Shown here: in pieces, positions 11,634 to 29,201 of the stretch
Layout: the number at the start of each line of letters is the position of its first letter
Position numbering within the stretch: position 1 is the stretch's first letter
Assembly: GCA_027972325.1 (NCBI GenBank)
Contig: JAPMOS010000045.1
Coordinates: forward strand, 141,001-205,000
Length of the DNA: 64,000 bases
Source of the DNA: Paratrimastix pyriformis
Lineage: Eukaryota; Preaxostyla; Paratrimastigidae
Reading direction: 5' to 3'
Program-made: the position numbers and the translations under genes
The notes under the pieces: model-generated
What the model was told of the DNA's origin: nothing
Seen by the model: the letters and a program-made list of their open reading frames with translations, nothing else
The model's database searches: none

Positions 11634-12305
11634 TCATTGTTCGGGACATCTTCTTCCCGTCTGTGATGAATTTTGGGGAAAGGAACAGGAGGGGATTGAG
11701 ACAGGGACTCTGCTGGAAGAGGCCGAATGGTCGATAGAAGGTTGGTCAGATAGTGGTCTCTTGCTCGCGTCCCAAAGGGAGTCTGAGGCGGTGAAAGCGC
11801 GAGTTATTCCCGAGGGAACGCCGGACCAGAAAGAAGGCTTCCAGTATGTCGGAGGCAGCCGAAGCGCCCGTATAGTTTGATGAGAGACAGAGGACGCTGG
11901 CGTTGTAATGTGAGCGTGCCCAGGTTGCTGCACTGACACTTTCTGGTGCAACTGCGCGAATCTCAGCGTTCATCTTATTGAGAGCCACTGCGGCCACTAG
12001 AGAAAACTGACGAGACCCAAAGAAGATGGATACAGACAGTGACCATCTTTTGAGAATGTAACACCAAAGGAACAATGCATTTCGGGGTGGAGTAACGTTC
12101 GAGCGAAGATATCAAGCTGTCCTCTGTTCAAAGGCCTGTCGATACGCAGCATACAGACCAACTGTGACCAATTATCGTCTTCGGCATCGGGATTCGGAAT
12201 GCCCAAATTTGTTAGTTGTGCATCTAAAATGCGCAGCTGCCCCGAAAGAGCATGGAACAGTTGCAAGCCGTCTCCATCAAAAGCGGCCACAGCGAGACGA
12301 GGCAT
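11634..12305 (-). CDS. unknown protein, 179 aa
   Basis: Four exons on the minus strand (12305-12159, 12116-12044, 11996-11940, 11896-11634) join with consistent phases through three introns of 42-47 nt. The start region MPRLAVAAFDGDGLQLFHALSGQLRILD is helical. The middle reads LLDIFARTLLHPEMHCSFGV and the C-terminal third is Ser/Pro-rich. The segment FHALSGQLRILDAQL resembles Mediator subunit MED8 (a LSGQLxxL pattern), but the match is short and I do not name it. Donors are GTCTGT, GTCACT and GTGTCA. It lies head-to-head with the F-box/cyclophilin gene (51 bp between starts). Confidence 0.55.
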
Positions 12306-12356
12306 TGCCGGCCGAACTAATTATATCCGCTGGGCCACATACGCACATATTGGGAG
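12306..12356. promoter_or_regulatory. 51-bp divergent promoter region
   Basis: Start codons of the minus gene (12305) and the plus F-box/cyclophilin gene (12357) are 51 bp apart, so both promoters must share this interval or overlap coding sequence. No TATA box is evident. Confidence 0.4.
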
Positions 12357-13352
12357 ATGGACTATTTTGCGCTGCTCCCCGACGAGTTGGTGGAGCTGAT
12401 TCTTCGACGGGCTGAGCTGAAGACTTTTTGCAAGGCTGCTGTTTTGAACAGGCGATTTTCATCGATTGTCAGAAGAGACGATCTCTGCTTTGCTCGTGTT
12501 CAGAGCGTAAACAGTGCCCTCCGCACTCTTCCTCCTCCATTTCGGACTTGGGCTCAGTACTTGGCGCAGTTTTTCGCTTTTGTTGATGTCGTAAAACCCG
12601 ATAACCCGTTCGTTTTCTTTGAAATCGATCTCGATGGCCGCCCTGCGGGAACCATCGTCATGGAACTCTATGCGCATAACACTCCTAAGACGGCAGAGAA
12701 TTTCCTGCATATCTGTGTTGGCGATACCGTTCGCGACGATGGCGAGGCACGAACCTACGCAGGCTCCCCGTTTCATCGGGTCATCCCTGGTCAGTGCATT
12801 CTCGTGACATTATTCTCACATTATCCGTCTTTTTTCCGCGGCAGATTTCATGGCACAGGTTCGGTTTTTTCCCCCCTCTCCGGACCACCAACTCAACCGT
12901 CTCAGGGTGGGGATATCGTGAGCCACGACGGACGGGGTAGCGATTCAATCTTTCCGGAGAAGGTCTTCTCCTTCCTCCCCTCCTTTCTCCTCTCATCCGA
13001 TCGACCCCGGGGCTCCCTTCCTCGGCCCTCCGCAGAGGTTCAAGGACGAGAACTTCAATATCAGACACAACAAGCCGTTCCTCCTTTCGATGGCCAATTC
13101 AGGTCTGGACGAGTACCCGAATATGGCGTTTATACATTCCATCTCTTGGCATTTTTAGGCCCCAACAGCAATGGCTGCCAGTTCTTCATCACCTTTACGG
13201 CCACGCCCTGGCTGGATCGGCACCATGTCGTATTCGGGCAGGTTGTGAACCCGGATGGCCGAGTCCTGCTGAAGCTGATCGAAACGAAGGGTTCGGGCAG
13301 TGGAAAGCCAACCTGCCCGATTACCGTGACCCGTTGTGGACAGCTTTTCTAA
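12357..13352 (+). CDS. F-box / cyclophilin-type peptidyl-prolyl isomerase fusion
   Basis: The exons are 12357-12789, 12845-12858 (14 nt), 12906-12962, 13036-13102 and 13159-13352, giving 254 aa. Residues 1-45 look like an F-box (FALLPDELVELILRRAEL, then AVLNRRFSSIVRRD). From about residue 80 a complete cyclophilin domain follows. It has FEIDLDGRPAGTIVMELY, then FHRVIPDFMAQGGD (catalytic Arg, Phe, Gln kept), SMANSGPNSNGCQFFI, and TPWLDRHHVVFG with the active-site Trp and His. Predicted role: prolyl isomerase recruited to, or directing, an SCF-type ubiquitin ligase. The four introns are 47-73 nt with donors GTCAGT, GTTCGG, GTCTTC and GTCTGG. All junctions are confirmed by the cyclophilin sequence. 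The catalytic residues look intact. Confidence 0.85.
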   Translation: MDYFALLPDELVELILRRAELKTFCKAAVLNRRFSSIVRRDDLCFARVQSVNSALRTLPPPFRTWAQYLAQFFAFVDVVKPDNPFVFFEIDLDGRPAGTIVMELYAHNTPKTAENFLHICVGDTVRDDGEARTYAGSPFHRVIPGQCILVTLFSHYPSFFRGRFHGTGSVFSPLSGPPTQPSQGGDIVSHDGRGSDSIFPEKVFSFLPSFLLSSDRPRGSLPRPSAEVQGRELQYQTQQAVPPFDGQFRSGRVPEYGVYTFHLLAFLGPNSNGCQFFITFTATPWLDRHHVVFGQVVNPDGRVLLKLIETKGSGSGKPTCPITVTRCGQLF

Positions 13353-13397
13353 CCTGGTCCACTCGCACACTGTGGTCATCTTTTTTATTATGCATAA

Positions 13398-13807
13398 TTA
13401 TTCAACGAGTCCTGGAAGCCGACCCAACACCGCGTGTAATGTGTCCTGCAGCTTAAGCGCTCTCTTTTTGATCTGCTCTGCCGCTTCGTTGCTGGATTGT
13501 GCCTCTTTTGACAGGTACGACATGAGGGCTGTGTATTCTTCGTCCTGTTTTCTATTTTGAAAACAAGGGTCGTCGTGGACACACGCACAATTTCCCACAA
13601 ACCGGAGGCGTTCGACGAATTTTTTCATGATTTTTTCGGTTCCTTCTGCAAAAGCTGTCGGGATGGAGATGATCATGTGGATGGGAGATTAGCACTCGTC
13701 AAACCGTTTCCGATCGCCGCAAACGAGTCAAAAGTGCCTTCCCCGGTATTATCATCCTCGGTTTTCGCCTCGGATAGCTCGAGATCCTTTTCAGATGGCT
13801 CCGCCAT
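13398..13807 (-). CDS. small coiled-coil protein, 102 aa
   Basis: Exons 13807-13705, 13654-13603 and 13551-13398 (minus) join in phase. The N-terminus is acidic (MAEPSEKDLELSEAKTEDD). The rest is helical, with a Lys/Glu-rich heptad pattern (QDEEYTALMSYLSKEAQSSN, AAEQIKKRALKLQDTLHAVL). The size and single coiled coil resemble BLOC-1, kinetochore or prefoldin-like subunits, but nothing identifies it. Both donors are GTTTG, not GTCTG. It converges on the F-box/cyclophilin gene (45 bp) and is divergent from STRIP with 77 bp between starts. Confidence 0.6.
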
Positions 13808-13884
13808 CGAGCGGGAGTTTGAATGTTCGAACCTGCCGGAATGAGGCCGCTCGTCCTCGTGTCATAACGGTTGTTCGATGAACC

Positions 13885-21349
<7,465 letters not shown>

Positions 21350-21760
21350 TTTTCTGTTGATATACGTCCGCACATCCTGGAGCCGAAGAAATTGCTATTC
21401 CGGAACTCAATCACGAGCAAGAAATGCCAACCACGGCAAAGGACAACATGATGATGGATTGGGGAAAAGTCCATTCGATCCCCTTCAGTGCGTTACACAA
21501 GGAGGAGCCAAAGATGAGGATACTACTGACTGACTGACTGACTGGGAGGTGGGAGTAAACCATTTTGTGGAATTCTCTCTGATGTCATGATTTACTGGGC
21601 CTCGCGCGAGGCTGCACTCGCACCACAATGACAGGAACAGACGACGGCCCCGGGCCCGCCGCCCGAACGGGCGGGATGTTTGGCGCCTGTCTGGGAATAT
21701 CCGCACTCAGGGTATAGACGCCCTTTCCTCTTCTCTTCTCTCAACCTTTACACCGTTGTC
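21350..21760. other. intergenic region upstream of thymidine kinase, with copied segments
   Basis: No exon is supported. It holds a short (CTGA)n run near 21523-21543, a perfect palindrome GCCTCGCGCGAGGC near 21599, and a CCCGCC...GGCGGG inverted repeat near 21657-21678. The bases around 21599-21665 resemble the second exon (22903-23030) of the unknown gene downstream. The bases around 21677-21725 resemble, in the opposite sense, that gene's first exon. Confidence 0.6.
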
Positions 21761-22427
21761 ATGGACACACCTTCCGTCCTCGGACCATGCGGCCGTCTGG
21801 AGTTGATCCTTGGGCCCATGTTTTCCGGGAAATCGACCGAGCTTCAACGCAGAATTCGTCGCCATCAAGCAGCCAAACGTCGCTGCCTTGTGATCAAGTA
21901 CAAACGGGATACCAGGTATACTCGGGAGGAGTGCATCTGCACGCACGATCAGGCAACCATGTCGGCCTTTTCGTGTGATACGCTGGCCGATGCCGCCCGT
22001 TTTGTCTCTGAATACGATACGATTGGAATCGATGAGGGGCAGTTCTTCCCCGATATCGTTGAATTTGCCGATCGCCTTGCGGACGCTGGCAAGATTGTGA
22101 TTGTTGCTGCGCTGGACGGTCGGCTCTTTGTCAAAATGGACGGGGACTCACTGTTTTGTAGGCACATTTCAACGGCGACCTTTCAATGATATCCTGGCTC
22201 TGATTCCTCGCGCCGAGAATGTGGTGAAACTTTCTGCCATTTGCCAGATTTGCAACTCAGATGCAGCCTTCAGTCGACGCTTGACTGCCGATCAGGAAGT
22301 GGAACTCATTGGCGGTGCCGACAAATACATCGCAGTTTGCCGCAATTGTTATCACAAGACCATTCACAATACGACCACTGCGGCAGAAAACGAAAAGATG
22401 TCTGCCTTTAGAACTGGTCGGTTTTGA
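21761..22427 (+). CDS. TK1: thymidine kinase, TK1 type
   Basis: Exons 21761-22118 and 22162-22427 give 207 aa, a normal length for type II (TK1-like) thymidine kinase, which phosphorylates thymidine for dTTP salvage. Motifs in order: P-loop GPMFSGKSTEL near residue 19, DEGQFFPD (Walker B-like, catalytic Glu), the lasso entry ALDGTFQRRPF formed exactly across the intron, and a structural zinc site CQIC with CRNC further on. IGGADKYIAVC near the C-terminus is the usual thymidine-pocket region. The 43-nt intron uses donor GTCGGC and acceptor TTTGTAG. The sequence looks cellular, with no sign of viral origin. It converges with the next gene, stop codons two bases apart. Confidence 0.93.
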
Positions 22428-22429
22428 CC

Positions 22430-23114
22430 TCATTCTTCCTCCCGCAGCTCTCCAACACCCCCGCCACTCTCACCGCCACTCTCACCGGTATCACTTGAGG
22501 CTTCCAGCCCTCCGCGTTGACCTCGTTGAAACCTGGCAGGTTTCACTTTCTTTTCTTCGGTGTACCCCCGAGGATCCTTTTCTTTTCCATATCTGCTGAC
22601 CCGGTGGTCCGAGCCTCCTAGCTGCATCCCCGCCCCCCCCCCCCCCCCCCCCCCCCCCCCGGACTCCCTTTGTTTTCAACGAGGGAGAGTCCTCTTCGTT
22701 CTTGCAGCAAGGAGTCTCTTTTGAACCTTCTTACGGCTGGGTTTTCTTTTTTTGATTCCATTTCCTTTTTCTCCATTTGGCCCTTGCGAAGACAGGACTG
22801 ACGCTGGAACAGGAGTCCGTTGGAAGGAGGGATGCCAGCCAGCCAGCCAGCCGGCCGGCCGGGGGGGGGGGGGGGGGGGGTCTGAGCACGGCAGACCAGG
22901 ACCATCTTGATATTTAGGTTGGTCCAGGCGCCGGACCCAGGGTCTTCGTCTGTTCCAGCATGAGTGCAGCCTTGTGCGAGGCCGAGTAATTGCCCATCGG
23001 GACTTGACCGAGGGAGCACCTCCTTCATGACTGTGGAGGTGAGAAAAAGGTCATTCGAGTACGAACACGTTTGGCGGTGTCTGGGAAATCGACGCACTGG
23101 GTAGCTACGCCCAT
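22430..23114 (-). CDS. unknown basic protein, 166 aa, convergent with TK1
   Basis: Exons 23114-23069, 23030-22903, 22803-22665 and 22617-22430 (minus) join in phase. Nothing identifies the product. It begins MGVATQCVDFPDTAK, continues with EVLPRSSPDGQLLGLAQGC, and the second half is rich in Lys, Arg and Glu (QMEKKEMESKKENPA, KVKPARFQRGQRGG), ending GELREEE. A nucleic-acid-binding or nucleolar role is possible but unproven. Two introns contain long C homopolymers on the sense strand (G/C runs at 22634-22660 and 22860-22880). Exon 1 overlaps, on the opposite strand, a copied piece of the TK1 5' region, so part of this gene may have formed by rearrangement of TK1-flanking DNA. Confidence 0.5.
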
Positions 23115-23190
23115 GTTCTTCTCTTCCCCTAGGCCCGAGCAATATTCCGAGCTTCGACGCAGAATTCGTCGCCTTCAAGCGGTTTTGTGG
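23065..23190 (+). pseudogene. partial copy of TK1 upstream region plus exon-1 fragment
   Basis: The segment ACGCAGAATTCGTCGCC and its flanks (about 33 bp, two mismatches) repeat TK1 exon 1 at about 21840-21873. About 60 bp upstream, TGTCTGGGAA...CGCACT...GG TA repeats the TK1 5' region at 21688-21720. A block of roughly 90 bp present in TK1 (start codon and P-loop) is missing, so the copy cannot encode a kinase. Confidence 0.7.
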
Positions 23191-23389
23191 TCCTCGCCGC
23201 CTCTATCGTCGCCTCTATCGTCGTCGCACCGCAATCATAGATTATCAATGATGTTGTTCTTCTCTCACCTGCGGCTGTCGTCCCCCTCATAAGTCCCCGC
23301 CTGGACGAACTTTTTCTCCCGAACGGTCCCCCACAGTGCCGCTCGTTCTTCCGGCGGGGTTGTTTCCTCCTTCAGGGTATTTTCCGCCG

Positions 23390-24607
23390 ATGAAGACTGA
23401 CGGCCCACGCGCGTTCCCGCCTGGCCCCCAGCAAGGTGGCCAGCCTGCTCCGGCAGACTCTGAACCTATGGGTGTAGATCATGTCGATCGGAAGGTGTGG
23501 CTGCTGAAAATTCCCCGCGCTGTCGCCGACTCGTGGAGAAAGAATGGGGAGACACCAGTTTTGGTGGGGAAAATGCATATAGAAACGAGTCCAGGATCAT
23601 CTTTGGTGCGTCTCGATCCCAATCCGGCACTCGCCGCCACTCAGCGAATTCCGTCCATCGACATGGATCACACAACCAGCCCCGCCTCGATGGTGTGGTT
23701 CTCCACTGTGCCCGAGATCCACGTACCACCACCTCCTCCGAGACCACATCGGAGTGGCTTCAGGAAACGAAAGGAGCAACCGGAGGCTCCACCCCCTGAG
23801 CCACAGCTCCCTCCTCAGTGTATCTCGCTGGAGGGAGTCGTGGGCAGCCGTTTCGTGCCGAAGCCCACTGCTCTTGCCGTTGATTATATCGAACGGGCTG
23901 TTAACCAGAGATTGGAGCCACAGATTCAGGTCGCGACGAGCTCCCACGCGCGTGTCGGTTCCCAATATCATTTCTCTCTCCCCTCGCATAGATGGCCGGC
24001 GATGTCCGGCCCGACTCCGTGATCAAGATTACGACCGTCACCGTCTGCGACTTTCATCGCCTTTCTCCTGCACTCTCAACCACCACCCACCCGACTATCT
24101 CCTTCCCCCCAGACCGGACCCGCAGCAGCGGGCACCAAGAGGCGACCGTCCTCTCCGGTCCACCGCAAGGGGAAGGAGGAGAAGCTGAAGAGAGCCCGGA
24201 CGATGACCAAGGAGGGACTGGAGGAGGTCATCACCCAGCTCTTCAGTCAGCAGCCCTACTGGCAGCCAAAGCAAATCATGGACCGGACCGACCAGCCCCA
24301 CGTCTGTCCTTCTGCCCTGCATCAATCCTTCGCCCCTGACAATCGATTCCATCGGTCTCACACCACACCCCGATTCTCCGCTTGGTCTGGGTGGGGGCAG
24401 TCCTTTGTGGTCGAGGTTCTGCGAAATCTCTGCATCCCCGTCAAGAAGGGGCCGCAAAAGGGCTCCTGGGAGCTGCGCCCTGAGTATCGGGCCCCCTCTG
24501 CCCCGGCACCCGCCACCGCTACCAGTCCTGCCTCCCCTGCTGGAGGGAACCCGGAGGGCGACGATGACGGTGGCGATGATGATGATGGGGGCGACGATGA
24601 CGAATAA
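23390..24607 (+). CDS. GTF2F2: transcription factor IIF subunit beta (RAP30)
   Basis: Exons 23390-23929, 23992-24042, 24113-24301 and 24401-24607 give 328 aa; human RAP30 is 249 aa. TFIIF-beta binds RNA polymerase II and helps recruit it to promoters. The N-terminal dimerisation domain begins DRKVWLLKIPRAVADSW and contains VLVGKMHIE, which is the family start. The C-terminal winged helix begins KEGLEEVITQLFSQQPYW and ends GSWELRPEY, both hallmarks. The extra length is a Pro-rich insertion in exon 1 and an acidic (Gly/Asp) tail. All junctions are phase 0; donors are GTCGCG, GTCTGC and GTCTGT. Confidence 0.9.
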
Positions 24608-24976
24608 TCGGCGGATGAAGTCGGTTTTGGGGTGGATGATTGGGTGTTGCTGTCTCCGCTGCTGCGCGCTGCTGCCTCCGCCCGAACGACGACAAAGATG
24701 ACTCGCCTTTCACACACCTCATCCGGGATGATGCGGTCGCTCCCAGAGAGATAGTCGATGTATTCTACCCGCAGACACAGGCAAACGAGATTGTTACTCG
24801 GCCAGGCCTTTGCGGGGCGGTCCATCAGAGGGGAATCGCTGACCAGGATCGAACGACCCAGGGTAATGGTGGGCAGCGGCCCTCCGGCCTCGTGGGCCTG
24901 TATTGGGGAGGACGATGCGATGCCGGCTCTCACGCCTCTGCGAGAACAACACGGGGTTGATGGCCTGCCGGCCAAA
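24608..24976. other. intergenic, one doubtful minus-strand ORF
   Basis: The minus strand is open here and reads plausibly (PTITLGRSILVSDSPLMDRPA). However, it starts at a TTG rather than an ATG, runs antisense into the TFIIF-beta tail, and has no recognisable match. I leave it unassigned. Confidence 0.3.
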
Positions 24977-27900
24977 ATGAACCGTAGCGAATTCTCTCAT
25001 GTTCCCTCGCCCCCACAGCCGGGGAAAAGGGCATTGCAAGCAGCCCAAACACGCCTTGGCGATTTATCAAGCTCGGTCTGCCCTGTTCCCCAACGATGGC
25101 TCAAGGCCTATGTTTCTCTTGGCGTTTTGTAGGTTTATCTCATGACACGCAAATGCCCCCAGCCTCAGACTCAGCCTCATCTGGTTGCTTTAAAGCGGAT
25201 TTGCTGTGCCGACTTCGAAGAAGCCAATCAACTCCTTCGGGCAGGATTCGCTCTTGTCTCACTGCAGCATCCAGGCTTTCCACAATGCTTTTCTGTTTTC
25301 CTCGATCCTCCAGACCCCGATGGTTCCTTGGTTGTTTGTGTCGTGATGGAGGCATGTCGGGGTCCCTCCCTCGCAGAGATGCTTCACCAACCCTGTGAGG
25401 AGCCCTCGTTGACCCAGGACGAACGAGAGACCATCGCTGAATCACTCTTGGAAACGTTGACTTTCTTGGAGAGCAAGGGAATCATTCATAAAGACGTCAA
25501 GGTTTGTTGTCTACAGTACCCTGTTCTTTGCTCACCACCCCGCCCCCTCGCAGCCTTCCAATGTGCTCTTCCGGGTGCGCGCGCACCCCATTCTGGTCGG
25601 GCTCCTTTCTTCGCCGCACCTCTACGAGGACTATCCCCTGGGGCAAGCCGACTTTCTCGCACCCGAGGTGGCCCTGCATCCCCCACGGCCCACCCCACGA
25701 ACGCCCCTCTTCTCGGCCGCCCTGACCATCGTGGCCACCCTGGCCGGCATCGAGCTCCCTCAGGGCCTCCGTGCGACCCTGGGCGCGGGATCCGCACGTC
25801 CCTACGCGTGGGAGCTGTGCCAAGGCGGGCAGGCGGAGGCGCTGTATGCACGCGTCCGCGCCTGCCTGCAGGCGAGCGGACTCTGCCCCCGGCGGATCGA
25901 CCTGCTCGTGGCCATGTTGGCAACCAACGCCGAGGAGCGCCCAACAGCAGCCCAGGCCCTCGAACGGTGGCGGGTTCAGGCCAACACAGCCGACCCAACC
26001 CAAGAAACAGCGGTCTGTTCCTCCATCCACCGTCCCCCCCCCCCCCCCACTCTTCCTCCCATTCTTGTATCGTTGATCCATTTTTTTTCTCCTCTCCGTT
26101 CTTCTTCTGTCCATGCGCAGGTTCTCGCACCCCCTCCTACATCCCCGTCACCGCCAATAGCAACACCTCCCCCTCCCCTCCCCGTCGTTGCTCCTGGGCC
26201 TGCTGGAGCCGACCTTCCACCAACGCCGGCTGCTGACTCCCCAGCAACATCGGATATCCACACGCCCCCATCAAATGTGCCCTCCTCAACCGAAGTCCCG
26301 ATTGCGCCACCGCCCGCCCCGCAAGTCGGGTCCGCCCCTCCGCCTTCTGAGGGCGCCCCCACGGCCATCGCTTCTGCCAAGGAGCGCAAGAAGAAGCGCC
26401 GCAAGGACAAACGCGCCAAGAAGGAGAAGGGGATGGGGAACGAGTTGGAGAAGGGGGTGCCACCCGAGCCAGACCCAAACCAGCTCCTCGCCATGGCTCT
26501 CGAGCTCTTCCAGGGGCCTGAGCCCCTCTCGACGCCCGCGGATGTCCGCCAGTGCATCCGGATGAACGCCACTGTGCTGACGGCCCTCCTCAGGCGCCCC
26601 GACGGCCCCTCATACCCATACATCTTCAACATGATCGAGCGGCATGTGCGCCTCGCCGGCAGCCTTCCCGAATTCCTCGACATGGGCAACGCGCCTGTCT
26701 TGGTCCGCCTGCTGAGCGACCGGCAGCATGGCATTGAGGCAGCCCGAGTGATCGGCATCATTCTTGTGCAAGACGAGCAGTTGGCGACGCCCTTCATCGC
26801 GGCTGGGATTGTCGATGCCCTCCGCAACATCGCCGACAAGCCTGAGATGCCGCTCCTGGCGGCCCTTCTGCCGGCCTCCTCCCTGCCCGGCCTTGCGGAG
26901 ACCCTGGTGGAACTCCTGCACCAGACGCCCGTCATCTCGGCCAACTCCGAGTTTGTGTGTCACCTCTACGATGCCATTCTGCGCGGGTTGTCCGACCCGG
27001 ATGTTGCGGCCGCCTTCATCCAAGTGGGTATGATACGGCCCCTAATGGCCCACCTTGTCGCCACGGCCACCCTCCAGCCGGTTCCCATCTCGCTGACCAA
27101 ACTCCTCGCGTGCTTCGCCACTCTGGCCAAGGTCCAGGACCCATGGACCAACGCCACGCTGGCTGAGGCCGGGATTGCAAAGCCCCTGGTGGAGATGCTG
27201 CGGACCATGCCGCACAAGTCCTCGGGCTGGTCGGAGAAGGACCAGATCTTGCTTGCGCGGCTGCTGATCAGGCACTGCGATTGGGAGATGCCATCCATCG
27301 CCCGACCTTCCCACGAGGCCGGGCTGTCCGCGGCCATCCGGCAGTGCATCCTGGACCTGGACCCGCGCGCCACCTCAAACATCCTGTTTGTGGGGGTGCT
27401 CTTCGGGCTGCTCGAAGGTGTGTGGCATTCCGGGGTGACGAAGGAGGCGGCCTTCTTTGAGTCGGGCCTGCTCCAGAGAGAAATCGCGATCCTGCGCGGG
27501 ATAGCTGCGCGCGACGACGCCAACTTGATCTGGCAGAATGCCCCGACTATGTGCGGATACGGCGGATACCTCCGCGCGGCTGTGACGGGCAGCCCCGCGG
27601 CGGCCAAGGAGCTGCTGGACCTCGGGATCATCGAGAACTGCCTCGATCCGCTGCTTCGGCTGCCCCCCACCCACGACGTGGTCACCCATTACCTCATACT
27701 GACCATCTCCGCCCTCTGCGACCACATCGCCCAGACCCCGTCCTCTGGCCCCTTGACTCGGATGCGCACGGGTCAGTTGCCCGAGTCCGTCGCCGCGTGC
27801 ACCGCCAAGTCCGGGTTCGCCACCGCCCCGCTGGATGCATGCGCGGCCCTGGCCAAGGACCCGGAGTGCGCCGAACGGATGGCCCGGAGCCTGGGCCCCC

Positions 27901-28628
27901 GTGCCGTGTCGGCTCTTCGCACAGACAGCGCCTCCGCCGACCGCATTATGCAAGCACTGAGGGCCTTTATGCCGCACCCCGACGCCATGGCACATTTCCA
28001 CGACCTGGGCCAGTGCCTCGTGCAGGCCTTCCGCGAGTACGTGTCCCAGGTGGGCCCGCTTCGACCGAGCGGCACAGTCACCACCTCCATCCTGGAGGTC
28101 CTGGTGCACAGCGGCAAGGCCGTCATCCGGACCATGGTGAACGAAGGCCTCTCGGACCTCCTGACGCGCGTCCTGGCCGAACCCGCCTACTCCAGTGCCC
28201 CTGCCGACACCGGAGGGGAGCCCGGGTCCGAACCCTTTGGCGAGTGTGCTCTCATGGCCTGCGCCTTGTGTGTCATACCCGAGTTTCGGGAGCCCTTCGT
28301 CCCGCTGGCTGGCCGGGTGGTGGCCCTGATCCGACAGGCCCTCAGCCAGAAGCTCAAGACCACAGCCTTCACACTCACGGCCCTTTTGCATGGGATTCTC
28401 GCCTGCGACGGAGAGACGATTGACTGCGGGCGGGCGGGCGAGGTGATGGCGGCCGGCGTTGCGCCGCTGCTGATTCAGGTGTCGCACGAGATGCGCACCC
28501 GTGGCGACACGGAGGGCATGAAAGCAGCCACACGGATCATGGAGGCCCTCACCCAGACCGGCAACCCCGAGGCCACGGGGGCCTTCCGAGACACCCTCAC
28601 AAAACAGTCGACAGTCTTGCCCGGCTGA
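24977..28628 (+). CDS. degenerate protein kinase fused to ARM/HEAT-like repeats
   Basis: Four exons (24977-25075, 25133-25501, 25554-26012, 26121-28628) give 1,144 aa. Residues 20-230 are kinase-like. The glycine loop has become LGDLSSSVYLM, without its glycines. The beta-3 lysine is kept (LVALKRI). The catalytic loop is HKDVKPSNVL (HRD to HKD, Asn kept), split by an intron. The DFG is replaced (HPILVGLLSSP) and an APE-like FLAPEV follows. A Lys-rich linker (KERKKKRRKDKRAKKEKG) leads into about 700 residues of amphipathic helices resembling ARM/HEAT repeats (EFLDMGNAPVLVRLLSD; AGIVDALRNIA; EAGIAKPLVEMLR). Without DFG it is probably a pseudokinase scaffold. Donors are GTCTGC, GTTTGT and GTCTGT. 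Partner unknown. Confidence 0.7.
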
Positions 28629-28704
28629 GCGGGCAACGCCATCCACCACGACCGGGCGGCACCGCCTCTCCCAGCCATCACTCGCGGGTCACTTGGCCCG
28701 GGCC

Positions 28705-28772
28705 CCTCCGGAGTGTAACACATGGCACGACTTTCAATCTTGGACTTGTCGCTTGCGCCCTCGCAAATACCC
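28705..28772 (+). repeat. diverged direct repeat, copy 1
   Basis: Shares GGAGTGTAAC, CATG, ACTTGTCG and GCGCCCTCGCAAATAC in the same order with the stretch at about 29202-29279; spacing is about 495 bp. Confidence 0.6.
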
Positions 28773-29201
28773 CGCATGTTCTTCCCCCCTTCCCCCTTCC
28801 CCCCTCCCCTCCCCTCCCCCCTCCCCCCTCCCCTCCCCCCCTTCTGTCCCTGTTCGCTGATGCGGCGTTTGATTGTTCTGGAGGCGGAAGGAGAGGGGAT
28901 CTGTTGGCAGTCCGCCAAAATGAGCCGATCGAGTGATTTTGCCCACTGGGGTTCCCTCGGAAGGACCACGCCTGAGTCAACATGGTCCAGCCAACCAGCC
29001 GGACCCCCGGCCTCATGTCCCAGGTGGGTTCGTGGACTCGGGTTCTCAAGCCACGCAGTTGGGAGGAGGCCAGCAGTACCCGCTCTACATGCGCAAACGG
29101 CGCCGGGGGGGGGGGGGGGGGGCGGCCTCGGGGCCCGCAGTTTAGCAGGCGGCAGCTCTCCGCACGCCCCAACAACCACTGAGCGCCCCCGCCCCCGCCC
29201 T

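Noticed and set aside
11634-12305. Naming the protein MED8
   Set aside because: Only one short LSGQL-type segment agrees; the rest cannot be aligned by eye.
13398-13807. Naming the small coiled-coil protein as a BLOC-1 or kinetochore subunit
   Set aside because: Length and helix pattern alone are not specific.
21761-22427. Thymidine kinase as a sign of viral insertion
   Set aside because: It has the host-type intron and donor, a normal TK1 zinc-site layout, and lies between host genes with no other viral genes.
24620-24975. Minus-strand ORF with plausible protein sequence
   Set aside because: No ATG start, no family match, antisense to TFIIF-beta at its 3' end.
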